From NCBI GenBank assembly GCA_023391815.1, contig JAEWAF010000071.1, forward strand, positions 1-64,000: a stretch of 64,000 bases of DNA, given 5' to 3'. Below, in pieces: positions 61,501 to 64,000 of this stretch. The stretch's first letter is position 1, and each line of letters starts with the position of its first letter. The notes under the pieces are model-generated. The model was not told the DNA's origin and made no database searches. It worked only from the letters and a program-made list of their open reading frames with translations. The position numbers and the translations under genes were made by a program. This stretch comes from Pseudomonadota bacterium (GTDB lineage Bacteria > Pseudomonadota > Gammaproteobacteria > Steroidobacterales > Steroidobacteraceae).

Positions 61501-64000
61501 GACTTCGACGACATACGTCGTGTCCGCACGCACCGAGCCCAGCAGGACTTCGCGACGCGGATTGACAGTATCGGTGGGATCGAAATAAACCGCGTACAGA
61601 TTGCCGTCGATGATCCGCGCGAAATGACCGCGCGCGGCGGGGCCGGCAGCCGCGTTGTCGGCACCGATCTCCAGCTGCTGACCCGCCAGCACCTCGCCGG
61701 TGGTCAGTTCGGAACGGAACAGCGGTCCATTGGTGAAGTTATAAGTGCGTGTTCCAAACAGCTGCGCGGTGGCCGGTGTGGTGGTGGGCTGGGTGTAGAC
61801 CATCAGCCTGCCGTTGACGACGGCCATGTATTGCGACGTCTGCAGGTTCTCGCCAGAGAACCCGTCCGAGTTCGTGCCGAAGTCCTGCTCCCAGGCGGGC
61901 GTGATCCATCCGCCCGTGTGTTGAGTTTCACGAAGCACGCGACCTTCGGCGTCGTATTCCGTGGTGGTCAGCACGCCCTGCGGCGTGAGCACGCCGATGC
62001 GACGGTTCTGATCGTCGTAGAAGTAGTGGGTGGTCTGTCCGGACGCACCGTTGCGGGCGATCCAACCGTTGCCGAGTAGTCGACCGGAGTCGGCGACGCC
62101 GTTGATGGTGACCACCGCCGCCTCGGAAAGGTTGTCTACCCTGACGCCATTGGCCGTCTGGCCGCTCTGGCCGATGGTGCGAATGAGGGTCCGGGCGTTC
62201 GCCCAGCCAGCGGTGCGGACATCCAGCATCGCCTGCGTCGAACCTTCCTGGCTCTCGTACACCTTGAGAGTGGTGCCGGTAGCAGTGACATTCACTTCGA
62301 TCGAATAGCGCGTATTCGTCTTCGATCGGCCGAGCAATTGCTCCTGACGAGTCGTGCCGTCGAACCAGACGGCGTAGATGTTGCCGTCGCGGAACAGAGC
62401 GGTGTGATAGCGATTGGCAGTGCTAGCTGCGTTGTTATCGGCACCGATCTCGACGTACTGCCCCGCCGAAGTGGTCGAGGTCGTGATCTCGGAGCGGAAT
62501 GCGTACGCGTTGCTGGCATTGATCGTTCGAATCGCCTGCCCCGTGAGCGCCACATTGGTCGGTGTGGCGGCGTCCCGGGCAGTGACGACGAGCGCGCCAT
62601 TGCTGAGCTGCATGTACTGCGAGGTGGCGACGTCGACGCCAGTCAGGCCGGCGATCCCTTTCTCAAAATCCTGATCCCACAGCGCGGCCTGCGCCACCGC
62701 ACCGGTGGTTTCGCGAATGATGTTGCCGGCGGCGTCGTATTCCGTCGTGTTGAGGGTGCCGTTCGGCAGCAGCGTGCCGATGCGGCGGTTCTGCGCATCG
62801 TAGAAATACTGAGTTGTTTGCTCGCCGGTCCCGTCCGGCGACATCAGACCCTCCGCGATCGGAGTGCCGAGCCCGACGGTCTCGGTCATGTTGTCGACGA
62901 AGATGGTGTTCGCGACCTGCGACGGGCCGCCGACGGTGCCGATGTAGCTGCGCGCGTTCGCCCAGCCCGAGGCAAGGAAGGTTTGCGAATCGGTGAATCC
63001 CTGGCTCCGCAACCGATCCTTCTCATAAACATACAAGGTGGTCGACGTTCCGGTCGTCGCCACCTCGACCACATAGGTTGTATTGGTCTTGACTTGACCA
63101 AGCTGCGTGACAGTGGCAGCGGAGCTCGAGCCGCGCTCCACCGATGAAAGCACGCCGTTCTGGATGCGCGCCAGATGCAGGCGTTGCGCTGTGCTCGTCA
63201 AACCATTGTCGATGCCGATGTCGAGGTACGTGCCCGCGACCGAATTGCCCGTCGTGAATTCGGAGCGATACACCACGCCGCTCGCCATCGCGGTAGAACG
63301 CGTGCCAGTGAGAACCGCCGTCTCCGCAGATGCCGTCGCGCGGCTGTTGACCGACAGCCGTCCGGACTGCACCTGCATGTATGGCGAAGTATCGACGTTG
63401 ACCCCAGTAAGTCCGCTGGCATTGGCGGAGAACTGCTGCTCCCACCTGGCGGAGCGAACCGGTGTGTTGTAACGAATCTCCCGAATGAGGTTGCCGACCA
63501 GGTCGTATTCGAAGCGGGTCAGAGCACCGCTGGCTGCGATGGTCGCGATCACCCGATTCTGCGCGTCGTAGAACTTGCGAACGATGCTATCGCCGGGCCG
63601 TTCGATGACGATCGCGCCGTTCACTACTGCGCCTGCGGCTGCGAGCTCGGAAACGTTGTCGACGACAACGGAGTTCTCGACTTGAGTGGAGGAGCCGCGC
63701 GTGCTGATGATGGTTCGCGCGCTGCCCCAGTCGGCGATCGTCGTGCTGTGGTTCCAGCCGGACTCCCGCGTCTGACCGCGCTGATACACATACACCGTGC
63801 TGCCGCTCGGGCCGGTGACAACCTCCACCACGTAAGTGGTGTTGTTGAGCAGAACACCCGTCGCGATCGTCGCTTCCGTGCGCAATCCAGTCGCGGGGTC
63901 GACCCACGCGGCAACGAGATCGGCACCTCGCATGACCACGGTATGGAAGCGCAGCTGTGTTCCAGTGGCTGCGTTTTCAGCACCAAACTCCACGTAACGT
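43207..64000 (-). CDS. Giant YD/RHS-repeat protein with LamG-like, LysM, FnIII-like and AHH-nuclease-like domains (5' end outside the window)
   Basis: One frame of at least 6930 codons, still open at the right edge (RYVEFGAEN continues a repeat, so the start lies beyond 64000). From the left end of the protein: LamG-like segments with YD repeats (58.4-64.0 kb), a long YD/RHS block (54.9-58.4 kb), three LysM modules, more YD repeats, fibronectin-like beta domains (48.9-50.7 kb), further YD repeats to about 46.5 kb, two related helical segments, one LysM, a hydrophobic segment, and a nuclease-like tip. YD repeats build a hollow beta shell that encapsulates a C-terminal toxin in RHS and teneurin proteins. 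The usual RHS DPxGL-type core motif is not seen. Likely secreted or surface-bound; its exporter is not in the window. Confidence 0.9.
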   Translation of the reverse strand, partial: RYVEFGAENAATGTQLRFHTVVMRGADLVAAWVDPATGLRTEATIATGVLLNNTTYVVEVVTGPSGSTVYVYQRGQTRESGWNHSTTIADWGSARTIISTRGSSTQVENSVVVDNVSELAAAGAVVNGAIVIERPGDSIVRKFYDAQNRVIATIAASGALTRFEYDLVGNLIREIRYNTPVRSARWEQQFSANASGLTGVNVDTSPYMQVQSGRLSVNSRATASAETAVLTGTRSTAMASGVVYRSEFTTGNSVAGTYLDIGIDNGLTSTAQRLHLARIQNGVLSSVERGSSSAATVTQLGQVKTNTTYVVEVATTGTSTTLYVYEKDRLRSQGFTDSQTFLASGWANARSYIGTVGGPSQVANTIFVDNMTETVGLGTPIAEGLMSPDGTGEQTTQYFYDAQNRRIGTLLPNGTLNTTEYDAAGNIIRETTGAVAQAALWDQDFEKGIAGLTGVDVATSQYMQLSNGALVVTARDAATPTNVALTGQAIRTINASNAYAFRSEITTSTTSAGQYVEIGADNNAASTANRYHTALFRDGNIYAVWFDGTTRQEQLLGRSKTNTRYSIEVNVTATGTTLKVYESQEGSTQAMLDVRTAGWANARTLIRTIGQSGQTANGVRVDNLSEAAVVTINGVADSGRLLGNGWIARNGASGQTTHYFYDDQNRRIGVLTPQGVLTTTEYDAEGRVLRETQHTGGWITPAWEQDFGTNSDGFSGENLQTSQYMAVVNGRLMVYTQPTTTPATAQLFGTRTYNFTNGPLFRSELTTGEVLAGQQLEIGADNAAAGPAARGHFARIIDGNLYAVYFDPTDTVNPRREVLLGSVRADTTYVVEVVAGVNGTTLYVYEKSLGRERALIDQRSYNDWGLARTYIGTRSGPGQVAGAIAVDNLVERVAGNAFWVQAFTSDAAGYSGNVDVATSPYIRLENGGLTVTAQNAPSNITASLAGSRQYLFAEGAIFRSRVTTAASLAGQYLQIGAEGTGTSTNTRYHTALFQDGNIYAAWYDPTTGTQQRLLLGTSQASTDYIVEVVTHTTGTTLYVYRPGQSRSEGMAHTLARTDWGNVRATIRTIGAPGQGASSMRVDDAAEYRPGGMYLQQDFSSSTTGYVMPGAGMTHSNGRVTVWPQTSAESVMVGERTYSPSQRVSFYAEFSTEWPSSSQRFSIGLENTATRGSSAYREHGLFIDNSTTNFWTHVLYATDNGNKIPLGSLDAYATYIVEVVTDATGSTLYVYAKGGTRESGYSHRQNSTDYGQVRSAVRATNGWSYPYYINEIREATGDGELGFWRQEFTQGGAGLSSTSPMTVENGALVVRPQNASAQNLSVSSGQRLYSMESGVNFSATVSSADFAHTSVHFGASNDSIGAGARSYAAVFEAGSIYAEWIDPNTGLRERVLLGAATNGATYVVEVEVNRQGTQLRVFNSALGSVAAFTHQLHQTDWGRAKTYIATRGGSGWTAESRVDNVTEIRDAQYASGALYRGQLIDERFTDRSTDYFYDAAGRRVGTLVNGNLSVQLYDADGRLVETRQSTVPLTSEDLIDLPGHDLAALETLFRLTDTVTQFFYDDAGRLLGSLDETGTLRAVEYDANGNVIQERISTTAVSAALRDAVPSHDAVGLATLYRTSDRLTRHYYDSANRLIGTLNPDGLLATTERDATGAVVRIKRYATPVQPALWTQDFSNSNGLSGVDLATSPAMQIDGGSLVVHSRDSASAEQPTLVGTRQHAYSSNVVFRSEITTSGSAAGQYIAIGASNAAGGAAAREHTLLLRDGLLYAQYIDPTDAVNPLKTVYLGQARTGATYIVEVATSATGTTLYVYEKGTTRSQGFVDHRSFADWGVARTVIRGIGQPGQQENSVRVDNLVEATVAGEAFGPHVTPESPNDTTQQYYFDATGTAIAVSNSQTRTETVRYDMLGRVVAHLGGEGNHQLTNAQTPEQAQNIWNDYGDRFTYDAAGRRTSSTDANGNTTYFYYDDAGRLTHTVNAAGEISELVYDAFGRQTDTVLYYSRINPAGLTGGDNADIVAILAAVRDPSRDIHTSVSYTRRDLVASQTDGLGSVTTHTYNAFGDRTQTVQPIDALTSIVTQAEYDHRGQLISQTRDVGGLNQTTSSVYDAFGRVVETTDALLQTTTYQYDRRDQLIGTTDPLQHTRGTSYDAFGRVLTETDALGKVTRYSYDDADRSVVITTPEGVTLTTTTNLHGERATVTDGEGNTTQYVYDLNGRLTQVIDALGNVSESRYDHGGRVIETIDQNGKRTTYQYDAANRVLTRTLDPTGIAQVTNYAYDAFGRAIRVTNAEGVITETQYDANGQIVAVVVDPITAENPDGLNRRTEYEYDRLGRTLRVVAAAGTPHALVTEFTVDALGRVLSKVVDPDGFARETAYEYDANGRLILETGPDGVHTSYGYDAAGNRTDVTRAYGTAEAQHTSFVYDANDRVVAVIDAIGNGLAESDSTEYRNRRAALGYPSTLASLTQTQRQQLRDLYTSRSQYDDDGRLFRSIDALGRVTEYEYDNANRLVKTVSPIGIGLSESDAPEYQAMRARLGYFAPVSALTAEQRAAFRNSYTTTYVYDAVGNRTQVIDPNGGVTTYYYSGIPGQVRMVIDAGRFDYVFSGQEGEEVIEDRYALALVRRGVTEYRYDAAGNVIETIRHADTYDQRPDPDEMPHLIADPSRDQITRVAYDGLNRPIRVQDGEGYVVDTRYDSVGNAVETHAYAERLVFDPRVPLADQVVPTSAADRHTRAIYDERNRLVESINANGYSSTYEYDTLGNVLRIVTGQYLVAPTDPDYDVSKAALARVQETSYQYDDMNRVVVETDTLGIETHYGYDAVGNRIEVIKAFGTGLQRTWTYSYDDANRVIEEVNPEGTITRRVYDAAGQSVEVIEAVGLPVQRSTRATYDGNGRLFEQVNPDGSKTRFFYDGADNLIKRVDAADSADARVTEYFYDRNGRMTMKILAPDSDRPIFTRYRYDAFGNLFLESVGDTVRVGVDPTFPVGNEDVPYMRMTRYTYDRNNRVVVESRGAFNDGGYGYGEYGGDDLSEPDFSEFRNTVFDRDAFGNVLSTTVADYIVPWGSTWEDIALELYGDASVATALSSWYGNGDPSSFDRLEKLPLRLAGSIERSANVSEYTVQAGDTWQSIALQVYGSINVATELARQFGATPTVGATLQMSATLRDRGPLVSANATTYTVLEGDTWESIALHLFGTAAVADQLREFVDPYGMPIPGTILGASELPTVLNDPSSYMRSLRRRSVTNTYDAQNRVTTVTNGAGVGLSRVFDSQGNLLRETVAVGTPAEVTTEYQYDNARRITDQIVDPSGLALHTHYEYDIFGNVVAETQPNGYAAATSDADWAQRVRRELDIVDGNGNAIPVAQLTNAQIETIRLAFTATTQYDEMNRPVAVTDVLGYTTSFEYDVFGNQTSITIGQYLLSPTDPNYDAALAARAKPEATLYAYDEMNRKVLEADARGIVTSYAYDLRGNRTLKVESYGQLAAGQPLEAAHITQFDAEEVQRRTQYRYTASDLLSEEIQPVGTVTTYTYSDAGVLLSKIVGGLSHRYVYDRLGDLIREYDGISGLTAYGDGYLFFDYDEWGNKIAEGRYPGFQGGDTRVTEFEYDDAQRLVAEVVDPAGLALRKTYVRDALGNVVSTVDAGGANESRVYDRAGRVLWQRDGEGYVETYSYDANGNELTHTRFATAGSALPLGTAPASSGDDRTILNVFDRNGRAIESTDPRGLVTRVTYDAVGNILERIENATGLFGAPARRTTMVYNDVNLVTERMDYASGVRTSFTFDEANNIATQTVENQWLDTINRDGNGDPVLRTQQQVTEYLYDLNNRMTDQIVHAGDIDLHTRYAYDVAGNRIEEVSPNGFAAITYDLPWTQEIRRRLGLVDGNGNVLSAAALDEDQQYRVLAAYTARTYYNSANLPYIAVDATGLVTGYEYDGHGALTRTFVSERIDPTELAPDDPPYLYVRDRTTRYVYDQANRLIETERSGDSEVPEQIFTYQHWDAAGNVVSSTDGNGNVTYYYYDRLHRLIGTINAENYLTVYEYDAFGNAVRDRLYMDRVTLTEAEQQEFTARTVAELLAIAPGGEVRITDHFYDDADHEIRTLYSAVEVYDEAIGTTSSQLFAEGTITSVQLDVLRTFDAFGNVLTESDKRPVTESAASRAYTVRTYDAAGRKQSETTTRAHELATSDDPYFVDLRRDLGYVNGDGTGKLASQLSAGEILSIQARYTTTYRYDEVGNLREQIEGTRVTTFEYDLANRTTRIHAPAVDTTVVDASGNLVHQTGVRPVGVREYDAVGNVIHEINFAGDDIVYRFDAADNMVASIDASGVYTSYSYNDAGDRSVTHRYYNTVGDRYASGVPTQSANDQIFSLQYDDFGRVIEEYTHDPFAGRLIQYSYDDNGNQTRIVDARGFVSTMQYDGLNRVVATTNPAGGENFTQYDALGNVIRRQAGGFGAPVFTGLFGGRIDVPFITDKGLLVQWTTDRDTDGVVKVRVANSGGEWLTFGVSGAFDVDHEVFIDQLAPGTPYEYYIESKDAFGYTIASDVKTFTTGSGLQGTTTITNVRPSGNGGYLADVRFTVPAGATAPQVYVGTIGTTDSLLLEDRVPGTGMTSPSPNTYVATISFTDPEAAYLQINYTLSGQQYATVPHAAFSSQRVTPVYGSVSAVQASATGHNVTMTWDLSAELAQNLVSTYVDEATQQTGYRVFMGYSVTADGEPYLLEAAAPVNGVFTVNIPNVEEGPIWVTFYYVNASGERVAAPPLAIDSLVGLNRTFDRVVFDFPDIDTSGTTLGVEYRRVGETNWTTLAASAIAGRSMDARALGEGVFEYRATLMSGTTPLRVSTGTVRVREPATIGTLTDQSAPSSTVITITQQDDYLEFGGLFPLGAGETVEVDITPSGGTPTTHTLTSSRLDISSLVTGGYTFTVRKISNGSTVATANGSFNVDTANQPANMLYIPQLLPLGAGESLQVEVTDAQNNVTTYPMPTTGFDMTLLAPGAYTVRVLKIHTDVNNQVTTVRDLRGSVTVAPRKMLAQTTTGLIDVAPISTMRLNFSQFFEVQATTSGTGSSDHIYYYYDINGRKLFSNENGGVWTRYFYDVAGNVVREVRFKYQDPNTGVFLEQILDPAARPTLEHLQDNYEAALAQHDPAQGRDLIRVTERKFDAAGNKIAELNGSQTYGVMLDEWRYDRFNNKTRETVSKGNSAFEMTTDFEYDSANRMIRAVYGPVTYYDSSGTAHTGPLEVRTTYDLFGHKTTETNERGFMTRYHYDSLNRLARQWDAAYVTSTGVIGASSLRSDYQFDNFGRLTLLTKTDLTGLASSATQTMSFTYDVFDQITHMSGSAGTLDRTYDASGNIESETDALGRTEYYQYDAENRVTRRTDKMGGIWTTTYDSYGTMVAQTDANGRTTRYTIGAYGQVLEKRISITGYPSKIDTGGKLKFIAALVRIPPKPPGQLYISGPTTYQETTEYDAFGRMVEVTDSNGKHIEYSYDDADQLRVLDDQGVHQRSNYTYNAKGQKLQEVLSRDGATIRTINYGYDTQRGLLTSISGDLDLPGGGQSTQTVNQTYQHDELGNRVSVNGNHFTYDGNNRMTSAYDAGRPVVPDPTQEGAPPPAQVVDSMAYDGFGNRVSETRGGNTQTFTFDGANRVVSASNGETWTYDAVGNNLTHRDAEGVTTEMTYDRMGRMLTSKASDTPASRTEMFYDRAGNLNTTRIFGDKYSYDEQTTRDILYNETAKDIINSKSKKVSFSGHTSFVYDVNGRLVFLDRGRYNNRVAKKSNEKNTVASFTYDNDGHILTRADVAADDLLPTLFQAYDTDPDLFSGMGLFRQIVSRSESLAHLGGTRSVQSYFYGDGQLIASFTGEQVRTVRTVELNSSETAHDAPSLWTDANNNVQASGSFFSATIQSGDIVASGGVLDRTATAHNIAQRLFASYATAPTAQRNLMASYVQAQLPAADQNVIAGTSIALLGTPSNHAITVQSSDIVLDGSSNVDREATALAIANRVYSGFATLADFNRDRIVQYILSKLPTPIVANASLSLSGYITVVDVSYQNTRFTQEDHYSTVSDSVGSVSYHTVAEGDTLQAIAAAYYGSSAYWYLIADANNLSGSEQLVAGVALKIPQAIATNANPADAYSVYNEGDIIGSTSPELTIKKKKTSFLKKLVMVLIIIIIIVAAIFTAGAAAAAAGAASAAVGGGALGAAVGVLAGAAVGAAIGAVASAVTQGLAIAADLQEGFSWKAVGDMATSFAISGATAGIGEVFQTGKVAQAAINVTGEAAKQYAADGKITNVSGLLLAMSPGQSGVNKAASTGWRSTFQTIVTNRDLVNAGLSIVEKEIRGKSVNTMDWMNVAVAAIAGPSGLGQYTVSSGNLNWRNIASQAAVRGVAAIVVGSRRSEEEGLNFFGEQIGDLGSDVYGETRLYKSTRYGDPDDASDDLTQAQMDELYASPGPRWDRAARAEDMRLREVQITPRYILDEVEVTAQRMEEAPMLASRTVSAPTLSEPVFADPVLAEMPAVGGTESSSNEIIEEVIVRGAQRDTSNGYRVRLGQLYFSGHFRTVRPTYERMQATNEFIRNHALPLADAYDIFSAAAKAVADERQSELTTRALAMLVDEESRRSLLGSTGLDAQENKLNAMEFGDQLNTVADALFEKLHASTRWAERLNGSVDSYSDPEARRFLDLVTDDFEGVAERGALDAWTASMPFIGIEFSNQQDARLALDQRVLQRSVEVGLMTSETAFGLSSKAESEKGGGIKDQALFFAPVKAQLLAATLSGLISDAHAGAGGVRGLSRLGRLMGMGNAVKGVSMRSLYQMVRSTPANMISKMSLVDQARLPPTLQRAILAVNMGKAPFKNALRHHLIPLEAQTQLPKLMQKAAEGGFDINAASSGLWVKGAEHVGGHPKYNQRVMNSLRQIDLRQSAEKVADQVQRVLDRVRADVDARKYGPWE
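45280..45610 (-). other. Lysine cluster and long hydrophobic Ala/Gly-rich segment
   Basis: A KKKKTSFLKKLV basic stretch precedes about 90 residues that are nearly all Ala, Gly, Ile and Val. Similar segments precede the toxin in many polymorphic toxins and are thought to help cross the target membrane. Located between the last LysM and the C-terminal toxin part. Confidence 0.6.
54330..54850 (-). other. Three tandem LysM-like modules inside the giant protein
   Basis: Three segments read like LysM: YIVPWGSTWEDIALELYGD, YTVQAGDTWQSIALQVYG and YTVLEGDTWESIALHLFG, each followed by a variable strand. A fourth lies near 45.69-45.84 kb (YHTVAEGDTLQAIAAAYYG). LysM domains bind N-acetylglucosamine-containing glycans such as peptidoglycan, so they may anchor the protein to a cell wall. 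Confidence 0.75.
58430..64000 (-). repeat. Eight LamG-like segments interspersed with YD repeats
   Basis: Each unit of about 190-210 residues runs from a W/F-x-Q-D/xF opening (for example ALWDQDFEKGIAGLTGVDVA) through FRSEITT, GQYVEIGADN, a HxAxFRDGNIYAVW-like strand and TTLxVYE, to VDNLSE. Copies differ at many positions, so they are old duplications, not assembly artefacts. The fold looks like a concanavalin/LamG-type carbohydrate-binding domain. Boundaries are approximate; the first copy is cut by the window edge. Confidence 0.75.

Noticed and set aside
59770..62079. 769-codon plus-strand open frame within the giant gene
   Set aside because: Antisense shadow caused by high GC and repeat codon bias; no start signal and no motif. 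Similar shadows lie at 50374-52902, 45208-47268 and 48034-49527.

Overview
This is a GC-rich stretch of a gammaproteobacterial-type chromosome with dense coding and frequent 4-base start/stop overlaps. The gene families suggest a Steroidobacter/Nevskiales/Xanthomonadales-like organism. That placement is an inference from general character only; there is no rRNA or other marker in the window. I see no tRNA, rRNA, CRISPR array, insertion sequence or prophage.

Positions 1-8.7 kb hold housekeeping and accessory genes. They are a DUF3014 membrane protein and an exported methyltransferase, then a secreted alpha/beta hydrolase coupled to a NatA/NatB-type ABC exporter. A HAD hydrolase and several small exported or hypothetical proteins follow, one of them possibly frameshifted. 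Positions 8.8-18.4 kb hold the RNA helicase RhlE and a signalling block: a 697-residue hybrid kinase, a 1473-residue multi-HAMP hybrid kinase with three receiver domains, and two stand-alone receiver proteins.

Positions 19.6-39.5 kb (minus strand) are a single unbroken array of 26 flagellar genes. In transcription order they are fliQ-fliR-flhB-flhA-fliK-like-flhB2-like-flgF-flgG-flgA-flgH-flgI-flgB-flgC-fliE-fliF-fliG-like-fliH-fliI-fliJ-flgD-flgE-fliM-like-fliN-fliO-fliP-fliA. No gap exceeds 25 bp. The export gate, ATPase complex, rod, hook and L/P rings are all encoded. The switch/motor interface is strongly reduced: FliF has almost no C-terminal tail after its second membrane helix, the fliG slot encodes only 173 residues with a single degenerate FliG-middle-like segment, and the fliM slot encodes 260 residues with only a C-terminal SpoA domain. 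FlgH has no lipobox cysteine. No filament, cap, stator or chemotaxis gene lies in the window. This is the most unusual system here: a flagellar-type secretion and hook apparatus whose rotor may be altered or lost.

Positions 39.9-42.4 kb (plus strand, divergent) hold a two-gene unit: a glycosyltransferase with an internally duplicated N-terminal domain, translationally coupled to a radical SAM/SPASM-like enzyme. Positions 42.8-64.0 kb (minus strand) are dominated by one giant open frame of at least 6930 codons that runs off the window edge. It encodes a YD/RHS-repeat protein with eight LamG-like segments, LysM modules, fibronectin-like domains, a hydrophobic stretch and a C-terminal AHH-type nuclease-like tip. 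A small overlapping gene downstream is the likely immunity gene.
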